A stretch of DNA of 64,000 nucleotides from Acinetobacter qingfengensis (GCF_008693185.1 NZ_VXKN01000002.1:186001-250000), one strand, 5' to 3'. Shown: positions 1-9,909, counted from the stretch's first letter. The notes: generated by a model not told the origin, from the letters alone. Translations and numbers: made by a program.

Positions 1-525
1 TAATAATGTTAAATTGGCTTGACGTTCTTTTACTGTCGCTGCTGCTGTCGCCTGAGTACTTTTGGCATAGTCCAGTTCCTGCTTGCTAATGGCCTGACCC
101 GATGTGGTATGATTTAACACTTGCAAGCGTTGTAAATCCTTATTGGCTTTTTCCAATTGCGCCTGTGCCGAAACGATTTGTGCTTTAGCCTGCATAATTT
201 CTTCAGGACGGGTTCCGGCATCCTGTTTTAAAATTGCCTGACGTTGTATATCGAGCTGCGCTTTGGCTTGTTGTGCCTGAATGCTAAGTGCATCGGTATT
301 TAATTCTGCCAACAATTGCCCTTGCCGAACTTTATCGCCTTCTTGAGCAGTTAAATTTTTAATCCGCCCCGATTGCTCAAATGCCAATGAAACTTGTCGA
401 ATGTCGACATTGCCATAAAGTACCAATGCCTGTTCAGTATCTTTATCCTTATAGAAAAACCAATACACACTTATTGCCAAAGCAATAAGTGCTATCCCCG
501 AAACTGCAATCAAAGCCTTTTTCAT
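1..525 (-). CDS. HlyD/YbhG-type membrane-fusion protein (N-terminal part, cut by window edge)
   Basis: Periplasmic adaptor subunit of an efflux or ABC export system; only the first ~175 residues lie in the window and the C-terminus is beyond base 1. The protein starts MKKALIAVSGIALIAL, an N-terminal membrane anchor. A lipoyl-like half follows (VDIRQVSLAFEQSGRI, then EGDKVRQGQLLAELN), and then a long alpha-helical hairpin rich in Ala, Gln and Lys. This is the usual order for the family. It is divergent from a TetR gene at 642. In E. coli the CecR regulator lies next to ybhG, and the same arrangement here supports a YbhG-like assignment. The exported substrate cannot be told from the sequence. 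Confidence 0.88.
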   Translation of the reverse strand, partial: MKKALIAVSGIALIALAISVYWFFYKDKDTEQALVLYGNVDIRQVSLAFEQSGRIKNLTAQEGDKVRQGQLLAELNTDALSIQAQQAKAQLDIQRQAILKQDAGTRPEEIMQAKAQIVSAQAQLEKANKDLQRLQVLNHTTSGQAISKQELDYAKSTQATAAATVKERQANLTLL

Positions 526-556
526 ATCAAGTAACCATTCACTGACTACACACTGT

Positions 557-583
557 AGTTTAAATTCAATTTAAATTTAAACT
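557..583. promoter_or_regulatory. Palindromic operator candidate between MFP and TetR genes
   Basis: Perfect inverted repeat AGTTTAAATT-N7-AATTTAAACT. Part of it (AAATTCAATTTAA, from 562) recurs at 621-633, immediately before the TetR start. The position between two divergent genes fits a self-regulating TetR-family site. Binding is inferred, not shown. Confidence 0.5.
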
Positions 584-641
584 ATACCAAATTATCAAAA
601 AAAGATATACTTAAAACGTAAAATTCAATTTAAGGTCAAAT

Positions 642-1274
642 ATGTCTAGAGCTAGACGCAGCGATGGTGATTTAACCAAAGCGAAAATTCTTGAAGCCGC
701 AGGAAGTCTGATCGCCCAGCATGGTTTTGCTCAAACCAGCAATAAAATGATTGCCCAAGCAGCACAAGTTGATCTGGCTGCCATTAATTATCATTTTGAT
801 GGTCGTGACGGTTTATATAGAGCGGTTTTAGTTGAAGCACATGCACACTATCTTGAAGAAAATTTTTTATTGGAATTACTGGCAAGTTCACATCACCCCA
901 CACAAAAACTTGAGCTTTTTTTTGAAATGTTAGTTGCCAAATTAGCCGAAAAAAATGTTTGGTATAACAAGGTATTTATTCGTGAATTTTTTTCGCCTAC
1001 CTCCTATTTAAAGGACTTTATGGCAAATGATGGTGCAAGAAAATTTCAGGCAATGCGATCTATTATTAGTCAGGCATCTGGCATAGATGAAAACCATCCT
1101 GCGCTATTGCCGTGTATTTTGAGTGTCCTCGCCCCTTGTTTAATGCTCATCATTTCAAGTAATAATGTTCCAACACCAATACACAGTATTTCTCAAATGA
1201 ATGAAAAACAACTGGTTAAGCATTTCATGACATTTTCTTTGGCTGGATTAGAGGCAGTCAAAAAGTCAGTCTAA
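642..1274 (+). CDS. TetR family regulator, CecR/YbiH-like
   Basis: DNA-binding repressor of 210 aa. The N-terminal TetR helix-turn-helix lies at about residues 15-60 (AKILEAAGSLIAQHGF, then NKMIAQAAQVDLAAINYHF, then GRDGLYRAVL). The C-terminal ligand domain is like that of CecR (DUF1956 type). AAGG at 632-635 precedes the ATG. It is divergent from the membrane-fusion gene and shares a 116-bp promoter region containing a 27-bp palindrome, so it probably represses itself and the exporter. The inducer is unknown; E. coli CecR is linked to antibiotic sensitivity, but that should not be carried over without data. Confidence 0.9.
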   Translation: MSRARRSDGDLTKAKILEAAGSLIAQHGFAQTSNKMIAQAAQVDLAAINYHFDGRDGLYRAVLVEAHAHYLEENFLLELLASSHHPTQKLELFFEMLVAKLAEKNVWYNKVFIREFFSPTSYLKDFMANDGARKFQAMRSIISQASGIDENHPALLPCILSVLAPCLMLIISSNNVPTPIHSISQMNEKQLVKHFMTFSLAGLEAVKKSV

Positions 1275-1593
1275 AGCCAGAATTCACAGTTAGTGATCAA
1301 TAGCTTTATGTATTTTGTTTTTTTAAAATAAGTGTCTATGCCCATTAAATATAATTAGCTTTGAAATATCTGAAAAAAGCCTAATGATTGTTTAAAACAA
1401 GCATAGAACTTTTTTAAATCCATTTAATAAAATAATACCTATAATCTTGCAAAGATATAAAACATAAATTTAATCTTGATACACTTATTACTTCTAACAT
1501 TATCAGCAATAATTTAGTATTAATTGATAATGTTAGAAATAGATACAATTAAAACTTGGTTATTTTCAACATAATTTAAAAAAATTAAAAATA
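1275..1593. other. Intergenic region between convergent genes, with a long inverted repeat
   Basis: AT-rich DNA between two convergent TetR genes. It holds a perfect 14-bp inverted repeat, TTCTAACATTATCA at 1492-1505 and its complement at 1525-1538. There is no clear U-tract on either side, so it may be a weak bidirectional terminator or a protein-binding site. No gene is seen. Confidence 0.55.
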
Positions 1594-2181
1594 TCAGTTA
1601 ATATGTTTAATAACCAATAGCCTTTCCAAAATAGATTTAAATGATGATATATCCTTTGTTAAAGAAAAATCGACATTAACCGCTTTACGACAAATTAATC
1701 CATCAATAAGTGCAAATATAATAAGTGTAATTTCATTAACATCAATTAAAGGATTAAATTCACCGGCCTCAATTCCTTTTCCTATAATTGTTGCTATGCC
1801 TTTTCGCATTATATTGTCACTGGAAATAAATGTAGATCTTAATTCTTCATTTCTTGAAGACTGAGCCATGATTTCAACCCAAAGATTGTGTGTAACCGGG
1901 TAGCCAACTTCACTAATACATTGATTAATCAAATGATATAATCTCTCAAAATGAGAACTATCATAATTTTTTGCATGTTCATTAAGCGCAGATTTTTGTT
2001 CTTCAAGAACAATTGCTTTAATTAATTCATCTTTACTCTTAAAATAAACATACATTGTTCCTTGTGCAATTCCAGCTTTTATCGCTATTTCACGCACACT
2101 TGTTGCATTAAATCCCTTTTCTGCAAAACAATTCGCTGCTGCCAGTATTAATTTGTGATAAGTATCTGTATCCTTTGCCAT
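1594..2181 (-). CDS. TetR/AcrR family transcriptional regulator
   Basis: 195-aa one-component regulator. The helix-turn-helix at about residues 10-55 contains TSVREIAIKAGIAQGTMYVY followed by FKSKDELIKAIV, a classic TetR fold. The C-terminal ligand-binding half is not assignable to a subfamily by eye. It is on the same strand as, and downstream of, the arginase-like and oxidoreductase genes, 273 bp after them. Upstream of its start is a perfect inverted repeat (TTAATTATG-N5-CATAATTAA, 2237-2259) that could be its own operator. Control of the neighbouring arginase/oxidoreductase pair is possible but inferred. Confidence 0.9.
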   Translation of the reverse strand: MAKDTDTYHKLILAAANCFAEKGFNATSVREIAIKAGIAQGTMYVYFKSKDELIKAIVLEEQKSALNEHAKNYDSSHFERLYHLINQCISEVGYPVTHNLWVEIMAQSSRNEELRSTFISSDNIMRKGIATIIGKGIEAGEFNPLIDVNEITLIIFALIDGLICRKAVNVDFSLTKDISSFKSILERLLVIKHIN

Positions 2182-2236
2182 AATAATCTGGTAACTCTAT
2201 GCTGTTAACATCTTTTTAATACTTCGTTAATGATAA

Positions 2237-2259
2237 TTAATTATGTGGGTCATAATTAA
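2237..2259. promoter_or_regulatory. Inverted repeat upstream of TetR gene
   Basis: Perfect 9-bp arms TTAATTATG and CATAATTAA separated by TGGGT, 56 bp before the regulator start. A plausible autoregulatory operator by position and symmetry only. Confidence 0.4.
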
Positions 2260-2454
2260 ATATTTTCCATTAAGACATTTGATCATCAAAATTTCAAACT
2301 ATTATTCTCTATCAACAAATATTTAAAACTAATGAATTTGACTCACATTATATTGAGTATCAAACCCAAATATTAATGCAAGTCAAACCAACAATTTATT
2401 ATTAATACTAAAAATAATAGATTTTTACATCTATTTCAGATCAGTTAAAAAATA

Positions 2455-3327
2455 TTATTGATTACCTAATAGCGGAAGTTTTAAGAGAAAATTCTGTAAA
2501 TTTACAGCATCCCATGGTAAATGCTCTGCAATTGTAATACCTACTGCTTCAGCATGTAAAGTGGCTTCATGAATTAACTTAGCGACATCTTCCATAGTAA
2601 GTTCCCCTTCTGCCACATTACCAAATTCATCTTTTGTTCTTCCCGGTTTGGCAAACAGGACCGAACGAAACATTGATGGATCAAGTACATCTAAATCAAT
2701 ATGAATTGCCAAGTATTCAATTTCATTATCTTTTATCCATTTTTCAATTACATGATTATCAGATTTAACTTGTTGAGGAGAACAAGTAGCAATATCGTAA
2801 TGTTTGATAAAATCGCGTTCATACTCTAATGGATCATGAATACCCGCAATCATCACTTTAGCTGGAGAAATTGGATGATTTACAGCGTCTGTTAATGCTT
2901 TATCTCCATGACCCAGTAAAGCTCCAAGTACGTGTGCATGTGCATTTGGATATTGTGCCGGTGTCTGTACGTCAGGATGAGAATCAATCCAAAGTACACC
3001 TAACTTATTACCATAATGTTCACTTAACCAAGCAAATGGAGCCAGTGAAACAAGACAATCACCTCCCAGCACGGTTAATGTATCAGGTTTATGCTTAGCA
3101 ATTATACGCGCGGCATCTGCCAATTGTGCAGTAACTGCAACACGTCCAGTCATTCCATCTTCTAATACTAAAGATTGATTTGCAGGTGGAATGACATTAA
3201 CTTCTTCAGTGATATCATTGGCTGGCGGTGCAAGCCAAGCTAAAAGCTTAGAGCCGAGATAATAAGGTGGATTATCACCACCCTGCCATTGTGGAAATAT
3301 AAGTCTTAAATTAGATTTACTAGACAT
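2455..3327 (-). CDS. Arginase/agmatinase/formimidoylglutamase family protein with a His-to-Cys change
   Basis: Ureohydrolase-fold protein of 290 aa, expected to bind two metal ions and hydrolyse a guanidino or formimino group. Metal-site motifs are present: GGDC (88-91), DSHPD (115-119), NAHAH (128-132) and DLD (211-213). In arginases the first motif is GGDH and its His binds a metal; here it is Cys91, so the active site is altered. It lies 16 bp downstream of a quinone-oxidoreductase gene and is probably co-transcribed. The substrate is not predictable. It may be a divergent hydrolase rather than a true arginase or agmatinase. Confidence 0.85.
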   Translation of the reverse strand: MSSKSNLRLIFPQWQGGDNPPYYLGSKLLAWLAPPANDITEEVNVIPPANQSLVLEDGMTGRVAVTAQLADAARIIAKHKPDTLTVLGGDCLVSLAPFAWLSEHYGNKLGVLWIDSHPDVQTPAQYPNAHAHVLGALLGHGDKALTDAVNHPISPAKVMIAGIHDPLEYERDFIKHYDIATCSPQQVKSDNHVIEKWIKDNEIEYLAIHIDLDVLDPSMFRSVLFAKPGRTKDEFGNVAEGELTMEDVAKLIHEATLHAEAVGITIAEHLPWDAVNLQNFLLKLPLLGNQ

Positions 3328-3342
3328 CGTATTAATTCCTTC

Positions 3343-4320
3343 TTAGTTATTCAATTTTAGAATAATGGTTCCAACTGCTTGACGAGAGCATAAACGCTCG
3401 TAGGCAGCATCGAAATCATTTAAATCATACGTACTATCAATTACTGGCATCAATTTACCGCTAGATATCAGTGGTGTTATCTGCTTGAATACCGATTTCA
3501 CCTGTTCATCTGTTTCCATCCATGCATCATATCCATAGATACGTTTTTCATTAACAACAACGTCTACCAAATCAATTTCAGCACGATGACCACCAACAAA
3601 ACCAATTGTGACTAATCTTCCTCTTGGTTTGATAACAGTAATTAAATTCGAAAATAATGTACCGCCAACAACATCAAAAGCGGCATCTGCACCCTGATTT
3701 TCAGTAATCTCGTTAATAGTCGAAATCATATCCTGAGATGAAAGGTCAATGACCTTCCATGCGCCTGATGAATAGGCAGGCTTTACTTTTGAAAATGAAG
3801 AAACTACAGCAATTGGCTTAGCACCTAAAACTTTTGCAGTCTGAATAAGCGCATGCCCAACTGCACCGGTTGCACCAGATATAACCACGACATCGTTTCT
3901 TTGGATTTGACCAATACGATTCATGGCCTGCCACGCAGTGACATAATTAACTGGTAATGCAGCAGCAAACTCGAAATTGTAACCATCAGGCAATGCTATT
4001 AATCGCTTGTTTTCAACTAAAGTCCATTGTTGCTGTAAACCATCTTCTGTGATACCGAGCTGCCCTCCACCATAAATTGCAACACGTGTTCCTTTCAGGA
4101 ACTCTTCACTTTCTTCAATAATACCCGCACCATCATTACTCAAAACAAGTGGTGCCTTCGCCATTGAAAACAAACCTGATCTAATCTGATTCGATAACGG
4201 ATTTACTGTCACGGTATATATTTTTACCAATGAGAAACCTACTTTAAGTTTTGGTATAGGCCTATCTTCAATCGTCATAACAGGACTATCACCAAATTCT
4301 GTAGTGACCAATGCTTTCAT
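3343..4320 (-). CDS. Zinc-independent alcohol dehydrogenase / quinone oxidoreductase (MDR family)
   Basis: 325-aa medium-chain reductase that would use NADPH to reduce a quinone or enone. The GroES-like N-terminal half runs to about residue 115. The Rossmann motif SGATGAVGHALIQ (148-160) follows, then FDVVGGT. The structural Zn cysteines are absent, as in the quinone oxidoreductase branch. An upstream in-frame ATG at 4365 exists, but AGGAGG just before 4320 and the family start MKALVTTEF decide for 4320. It is first in a two-gene unit with the arginase-like gene. A palindromic operator lies 29-46 bp upstream, so TetR-type control is likely. Confidence 0.9.
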   Translation of the reverse strand: MKALVTTEFGDSPVMTIEDRPIPKLKVGFSLVKIYTVTVNPLSNQIRSGLFSMAKAPLVLSNDGAGIIEESEEFLKGTRVAIYGGGQLGITEDGLQQQWTLVENKRLIALPDGYNFEFAAALPVNYVTAWQAMNRIGQIQRNDVVVISGATGAVGHALIQTAKVLGAKPIAVVSSFSKVKPAYSSGAWKVIDLSSQDMISTINEITENQGADAAFDVVGGTLFSNLITVIKPRGRLVTIGFVGGHRAEIDLVDVVVNEKRIYGYDAWMETDEQVKSVFKQITPLISSGKLMPVIDSTYDLNDFDAAYERLCSRQAVGTIILKLNN

Positions 4321-4348
4321 GATTCCTCCTAAGGAAATATCAATAATG

Positions 4349-4366
4349 AATGAATGATCATTCATT
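4349..4366. promoter_or_regulatory. TetR-type palindromic operator
   Basis: Perfect 18-bp palindrome AATGAATGATCATTCATT just upstream of the oxidoreductase start. Symmetric TGAATGA/TCATTCA sites are typical of AcrR/TetR regulators. The nearest candidate regulator is the TetR gene at 1594-2181. Confidence 0.6.
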
Positions 4367-4614
4367 TTAGTTTGATTTTGATTTTATGTCTACATACATA
4401 AATTACGTTATGAAATAGAAAATAATTAATTTGAAATACGACATCTAAACCAAAGCATAATTGCGTACTTACGGTCTGTCACCTATATATTTCTGATAAT
4501 AATCGGTGTATTACTCAGACTTTAACAAACCTGGGAAAGTCTTGAATAGGCTGCTATATCACAGAAAAATTGGCTTTATTTTCATTTACATCAATATCAA
4601 CCATGACATTCAGA

Positions 4615-5187
4615 TCATGGTTTTTCAATATCATCAATTTTTTTCAAAACTCTACAAGGATTGCCAACAGCAACAACATTGGCAGGTATTGACCGTGTTA
4701 CGACACTACCCGCTCCAATAATTGAATTATCACCTATAGTTACTCCAGGCATAATAGATACACCAGCCCCAATCCAAACGTTATTCCCTATATTAATTGG
4801 TTTTGCATACTCTAAACCGCTATTACGTAAATCTCTTTCAAGTGGATGGCCTGCCGTATAAATCCCTACATTTGGAGCAATAAAGACATTATCACCTATT
4901 TTAACTTTAGCTCCATCTAATATAACCAAGTTTACATTGGCATAAAAATTATTCCCTATTTCAATATTGAATCCATAATCGCAATGCAGCGGACCTTCTA
5001 TTACAAAATCTTTTCCAATATTCCCAAATAATTCTTTTAGAATTTTATTACGCTCTTCTTGCTTAGTTGGATGCAGATGATTCAACTCATGTAATACAAT
5101 CTTTGCTCGCAGTCTCATTTCTAATATTTCTACGTCATAATTTGCATCATATAAAAGTCCAGAGGCAGCTTTTTGTATTTCATTCAT
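4615..5187 (-). CDS. Maltose/galactoside O-acetyltransferase family (left-handed beta-helix)
   Basis: 190-aa cytosolic acetyl-CoA-dependent sugar O-acetyltransferase of the Maa/LacA/NodL type. The N-terminal Mac domain (residues 1-55) is followed by hexapeptide repeats building a left-handed beta-helix (for example IEIGNNFYANVN, IGDNVFIAPNV, IGNNVWIGAGVSI, IGDNSIIGAGSVV). The catalytic His is in YTAGHPL (H114). Length is normal for the family. It appears to stand alone, with 98 bp to the upstream gene. Substrate specificity within the family cannot be decided from sequence. Confidence 0.93.
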   Translation of the reverse strand: MNEIQKAASGLLYDANYDVEILEMRLRAKIVLHELNHLHPTKQEERNKILKELFGNIGKDFVIEGPLHCDYGFNIEIGNNFYANVNLVILDGAKVKIGDNVFIAPNVGIYTAGHPLERDLRNSGLEYAKPINIGNNVWIGAGVSIMPGVTIGDNSIIGAGSVVTRSIPANVVAVGNPCRVLKKIDDIEKP

Positions 5188-5285
5188 TGCACTTCAACCT
5201 AGAGATATTTGGAATAAAATTAATAAAATCTGATCAACTAATATAATTGGACGTGGCGATTATTAACCAGATTTTTCATTTAAAG

Positions 5286-6038
5286 TTAATCTAAGTAATT
5301 TTTTATAGCTTTCAATACAGACAAAAGTTTTTTATTTCTTTTAAAAGAGATATAAAGCTTTGTTACATTAATTTCTAAATCTGGGACTAAATTTAAAATT
5401 GAATCTCTAAACTGTTCATAAATTTCTTGAATATCATCTGATTTGTCCGCAAGATGATAATCTTCATCATACTGCACTATTTCTTTTGCAATTTTCTGAA
5501 TTTCTTCCGATTCTACACTTTTAACTTGCTGAATAGATGGTGCAGATTTAGTTTTTTGCATTGGATTAATGGTAAGAATCTCACCCTGATAGCGTTTGAT
5601 TTCCCATAACTCTATACTTAAGTCTTTAAAGTTCGTTGATTGCTTTTGGAAATCTGTAAAGCTCGGCGAAACAAAGATAATTCGACTTTGTGACCAATCT
5701 ACATCTTGCCGCTTTAGGTTTTTAGCCTGACTTTCATTGTATTCAACAATAAAATCTGCTTTGTATTCAAGCATTAGATTTAAGTAAGAAATTCCTTGGT
5801 CAATTACGCTATAGTCACGTTCACGTTTGTATTCAATGATCACAAATGCTTTGCTCTCAGAATCAAATGCAAGTGTATCAATGCGGTTATTTTTGATGGA
5901 AAACTCAGATTTAATAAATTCTAAACCCGTGAATTCAGATAGGTTACGTTCAAAAATAATTTGAATGTCTTTTTCTAACTGAAAAGGTCGTTCAACTAAC
6001 CCTTTTAGCATATTTGATTGTAATTGAAAAATTTGCAT
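5286..6038 (-). CDS. PD-(D/E)XK nuclease-like / DUF5655 protein, C-terminally truncated
   Basis: 250-aa protein. The N-terminal ~120 residues contain a restriction-nuclease-like core: NRIDTLAFD, then FVIIEYKRERD, a D...ExK pattern. A DUF5655-like C-terminal domain begins near residue 190 (EIYEQFRDSILNL, then LYISFKRN). Homologues known to me continue well past FKR, but here the frame ends about 15 residues later. Reading one base over, at the A-rich run near 5318-5330, gives NKNF, closer to the family pattern, so a frameshift truncation is likely. ATG 6038 (GGGGA before it) is preferred to 6062. Cellular role unknown. Confidence 0.7.
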   Translation of the reverse strand: MQIFQLQSNMLKGLVERPFQLEKDIQIIFERNLSEFTGLEFIKSEFSIKNNRIDTLAFDSESKAFVIIEYKRERDYSVIDQGISYLNLMLEYKADFIVEYNESQAKNLKRQDVDWSQSRIIFVSPSFTDFQKQSTNFKDLSIELWEIKRYQGEILTINPMQKTKSAPSIQQVKSVESEEIQKIAKEIVQYDEDYHLADKSDDIQEIYEQFRDSILNLVPDLEINVTKLYISFKRNKKLLSVLKAIKNYLD

Positions 6039-6079
6039 TGAATCCCCTGACCTCACTAGCAATCAATATAACCTTTTCA

Positions 6080-6943
6080 TTAATTATTCATTTCGACATA
6101 TTTACCTTTATCCAATGCATATTGCAAAACAATTTTTTTAGATGTTTTAGGTGTATTGGTATCAGTATAAATTACTTCTATCGGATAATAGTCTGCTTGA
6201 TTCGCTTGTACCCTCAATGTTGATGTTATTACTGAAGCCATCTCTGGACGATCAGCATAATAGTTCTCGGTACTACCGCCACCAGAGGCTATACTCATGA
6301 TTTTTAATTGTCCAATATCTGGCAACAAAACTACATACCAAACAGATTCTTCTTGGCCGCCTGCACCAGTATAGGTTGTCCGCATATAACTACCAGTGAT
6401 ATTACGCCCAAAACGCTGAAAATTTTGCATAAACTGATCATTAAAATCACTCTGTAAATGGCCATCACCCGATGGAATATCATTTTGATCTCTTGCAGAA
6501 TTGATCAATTGAAACTGGCCATTTTGTTTTTTATATATGAATAAATCTAATTGACTTCGACATGCTCGGCAGCTTTGAATATAACCATCATAAATTTTGA
6601 CTTTTTCTACGATTACCAAGTAACGTAATTCACCCTGAATATTTTTATATTCAATTGTTGGATGAATAAAGCCAAGTACATTTGCCTCAATCTGCCGAGA
6701 CGGATAATTTCTAAAATATTCATCAAGTGCTTTTGGTTCCACATAAGCCATTGGTTCACTCACCGTTTTTGGGTATGCAGATTTCATAATTGTATCAATA
6801 TCTAATTTATCTATTTTTTTAGTTAATATATTTTGTGAGAGGGTTGATTTTGCATTATCCAGAACAGGATTAATTGTTTGACATGCCGAAAACAAAAAGC
6901 TACTCGCCAGAAGACTAAACAGAAATAGATTTTTTGTTTTCAT
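6080..6943 (-). CDS. Hypothetical lipoprotein
   Basis: 287-aa exported protein starting MKTKNLFLFSLLASSFLFSAC, a lipoprotein signal peptide with the modified Cys at residue 21. An in-frame ATG at 7000 exists, but AGGA before 6943 and the signal peptide position favour 6943. The mature part is mostly polar with beta-prone segments and a CRACRS motif near the middle. I do not recognise a known domain. It lies 41 bp upstream of the DUF5655-like gene on the same strand. Probably inner- or outer-membrane anchored; role unknown. Confidence 0.8.
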   Translation of the reverse strand: MKTKNLFLFSLLASSFLFSACQTINPVLDNAKSTLSQNILTKKIDKLDIDTIMKSAYPKTVSEPMAYVEPKALDEYFRNYPSRQIEANVLGFIHPTIEYKNIQGELRYLVIVEKVKIYDGYIQSCRACRSQLDLFIYKKQNGQFQLINSARDQNDIPSGDGHLQSDFNDQFMQNFQRFGRNITGSYMRTTYTGAGGQEESVWYVVLLPDIGQLKIMSIASGGGSTENYYADRPEMASVITSTLRVQANQADYYPIEVIYTDTNTPKTSKKIVLQYALDKGKYVEMNN

Positions 6944-7257
6944 CAGAGATCCTATAGTCATTAATTTAGATAAACATCTGCTGCAACAAACTTTTTCCAT
7001 TATTTAATGTGTTCGAAATGCTCAGGCTAAACAAAATATCAAAAAATCATACACTCTGTAAGACAAAAACCTGCTTTATTTGCTTTTTTCTTATGATGCT
7101 GTTCATTTCTTCAATATTGATAAAGCAATGATTACTGGTTTAAACTTAAAAGACCTAATTTTTTGTTCTTGATTAGTTCAGATTTAGCCTTACTCTCTTG
7201 GATCGATGTTTATGCTTGTTTTTATAAAAGATATTAAATTTAAAGGATTTAACACCA

Positions 7258-9909
7258 GTGAATAATAATAAAATTAATACAGATATTTCATCTCATACCC
7301 CTATGATGCGTCAATATCTTGAAGTCAAGGCACAACATCAACATGCCTTACTCTTTTATCGTATGGGTGATTTTTACGAACTATTTTTTGATGATGCACA
7401 TCGAGCCGTTAGAATTCTGGGTATTACTCTGACTCATCGAGGCAAATCCAACGGTGAACCGATTCCAATGGCGGGCGTTCCTTATCATTCTGCTGAAGGT
7501 TATTTAGCTAGACTGGTAAAAGCTGGTGAAACTGTTGCAATCTGTGAACAGGTTGGTGAGGTGACTGGTAAGGGCCCTGTAGAAAGAAAAGTCGTACGTA
7601 TTCTTACGCCTGGAACCCTTACAGATGATGCTTTATTAAGTAGCACACAAAATATTAATCTAGTCGCATTAACCATTAAACAAAACCAAATGGGAATTGC
7701 TATTCTTGATCTCAGTGCAGGTTTATTTCGCGTGCAACAACAAGAATATAAGCCCGATCAGATTGGACTAGAAATGGCGCGTATTAGCCCAAATGAACTT
7801 ATTATTGATGAAGATCTGGTCGATAAAAATATTATTGACTTCATTAAACAATCAATTGATTGCCCAGTCACGACCCGTCCAAACGTAGATTTCAATCTGA
7901 AAAATGCTTACAAAACCTTGTGTGATCAATTTTGTATAAAATCACTGGCCGGATTTGGTCTGGATGAGTTAGAACTTGCACAGGCTTCTGCCGCAGCATT
8001 AATTCACTATGCGAGAGAAACTCAAAAATCTGCTTTGCCTCATCTTACCAGCATTAAAGTTGAGCAACCCGAATACTTTATCGCACTGGATCCAACCACT
8101 CGCCGTAATCTGGAAATTATTGAACCGCTATTCGAACACGGTACATCATTATTTCATTTGCTGAATGATTGTAAAACAGCAATGGGCGCACGTTTACTGG
8201 GCAGACATTTAACCCAACCCATCCGCGATACTGCGCAACTAGAACATCGCTTAAATGCAGTGCAAACATTATTGCAAGGATTTCATGAAGAACCCGTTCG
8301 TTTAGTTCTGAAAGAAATTGGCGATATTGAACGGGTTTTATCACGTATTGCTTTGGGAACTGCACGTCCACGTGATTTAGTACAGTTACGTCAAGCTTGT
8401 GGTCAATTACCTTTTTTACATCATGCACTAAAAACAGCTCTAGGTAATCAAGATGTTGCCCTACAAAAAATTGCCACTGAACTTGGGCAATTTCAATATA
8501 TTTATAATCGTCTAAATACAGCTGTCGTAGACATGCCGCCAGTACTTTTACGTGAAGGTGGTGTCATTGCGGAAGGATTTGATCCTGAACTGGATGAATT
8601 AAGGCAAATTCGTGATCATGCCGGACAATTTCTGGTAGATCTGGAAATTCGTGAACGTGAAACATCCGGTATCCCTACCCTGAAAATCGGTTACAACCGT
8701 GTCAGTGGTTATTATATCGAACTCACTCGTGCTCAGGCTGAACAAGCTCCGGCACATTTCATACGTAGACAGACCCTAAAAAATGCTGAACGCTACATTA
8801 CACCAGAGTTAAAATCCTTTGAAGATAAAGTTTTATCCAGTGAATCCCGAGCATTACAACGAGAAAAGCTACTCTACGAGATGTTATTGGAGGAATTAAG
8901 ACAGGATATTTTGGCTTTACAAACCATGAGCCGAGCAATTGCAGAACTTGACGTATATTGTAACTGGGCCAATCAGGCACGTATTCGACAGTGGTGTCGT
9001 CCGGAGTTTCAGCTTGAAGCAGGAATTCATATTCAAGCCGGTCGCCATCCTGTTGTGGAAGCACTTATCAAAACACCCTATGCAGCCAATGATACCCATC
9101 TTGACCACCAGCACCGTCTGGCTATTATCACCGGCCCAAATATGGGCGGTAAATCGACCTACATGCGGCAAACTGCATTAATTACTTTACTTGCACATTG
9201 TGGTAGTTTCGTTCCGGCAAAATCGGCAAAAATCAGTAGTATTGATCGTATCTTTACCCGAATTGGGTCTGCAGATGATCTATCTTCAGGAAAATCAACC
9301 TTTATGGTGGAAATGACTGAAACAGCACAAATTCTACATCATGCCACCAGCCAGTCACTGGTATTAATGGATGAAGTAGGACGAGGAACCAGTACTTATG
9401 ATGGCCTATCTCTGGCTTGGGCTTGCGTACTTGATCTTGCCAAACGTATCAAATGTCTATGCATGTTTGCCACACATTATTTTGAGCTTACCGAATTAGG
9501 TAATGAAAATTTTATTGATAACTATCATGTTGTTGCCAAAGAGCTAAATGGACAACTGGTTTTATTACATAAGGTCCAAAATGGACCTGCCAGCAAAAGT
9601 CATGGTTTACAAGTGGCTAAATTGGCAGGTATTCCATTAAATGTCATTAAGACAGCACAAAAAAAACTGGCCTTACTAGAACAGCAACAACATATTACTC
9701 AAAATCCACAAGCTGATTTATTTGATCATTTATCAACAAAATCTGATGAGGAAACAACTTTACCTCAATCTGTAAACACCATTGAAAAAGTTATTGAAAT
9801 TGAAAAACCGTCAATTGTTGAACAACAACTCGCCGATATGAATCTGGATGACCTCACACCAAGACAAGCATTGGAAAAATTATATGAATTAAAGCGGTAT
9901 TTATCCTGA
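7258..9909 (+). CDS. mutS: DNA mismatch repair protein MutS
   Basis: 883-aa ATPase that recognises mismatches and recruits MutL. The N-terminal mismatch-binding motif F39-Y40-E41 (GDFYELFF) is present. Connector, core and clamp domains follow. The ABC-type ATPase has Walker [10 protein letters not shown] at 626-634, then STFMVEMTE, Walker [17 protein letters not shown], and the switch His in FATHYF. The C-terminal tail ends with [16 protein letters not shown], the dimer/tetramer region. The start is GTG at 7258 with AAAGGA at 7241-7246. Full length and intact, so no mutator phenotype is expected from this gene. fdxA follows. Confidence 0.98.
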   Translation: MNNNKINTDISSHTPMMRQYLEVKAQHQHALLFYRMGDFYELFFDDAHRAVRILGITLTHRGKSNGEPIPMAGVPYHSAEGYLARLVKAGETVAICEQVGEVTGKGPVERKVVRILTPGTLTDDALLSSTQNINLVALTIKQNQMGIAILDLSAGLFRVQQQEYKPDQIGLEMARISPNELIIDEDLVDKNIIDFIKQSIDCPVTTRPNVDFNLKNAYKTLCDQFCIKSLAGFGLDELELAQASAAALIHYARETQKSALPHLTSIKVEQPEYFIALDPTTRRNLEIIEPLFEHGTSLFHLLNDCKTAMGARLLGRHLTQPIRDTAQLEHRLNAVQTLLQGFHEEPVRLVLKEIGDIERVLSRIALGTARPRDLVQLRQACGQLPFLHHALKTALGNQDVALQKIATELGQFQYIYNRLNTAVVDMPPVLLREGGVIAEGFDPELDELRQIRDHAGQFLVDLEIRERETSGIPTLKIGYNRVSGYYIELTRAQAEQAPAHFIRRQTLKNAERYITPELKSFEDKVLSSESRALQREKLLYEMLLEELRQDILALQTMSRAIAELDVYCNWANQARIRQWCRPEFQLEAGIHIQAGRHPVVEALIKTPYAANDTHLDHQHRLAIITGPNMGGKSTYMRQTALITLLAHCGSFVPAKSAKISSIDRIFTRIGSADDLSSGKSTFMVEMTETAQILHHATSQSLVLMDEVGRGTSTYDGLSLAWACVLDLAKRIKCLCMFATHYFELTELGNENFIDNYHVVAKELNGQLVLLHKVQNGPASKSHGLQVAKLAGIPLNVIKTAQKKLALLEQQQHITQNPQADLFDHLSTKSDEETTLPQSVNTIEKVIEIEKPSIVEQQLADMNLDDLTPRQALEKLYELKRYLS

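Noticed and set aside
1492..1538. Insertion-sequence ends
   Set aside because: The long inverted repeat has no transposase between or near it and no target-site duplication; it is better explained as a hairpin between convergent genes.
2871..3098. Plus-strand frame of 75 codons
   Set aside because: It lies wholly inside the arginase-family gene on the other strand, has no ribosome site and no recognisable protein features.
8117..9171. Several minus-strand frames inside mutS
   Set aside because: They are antisense to strongly conserved MutS codons and have no family resemblance.
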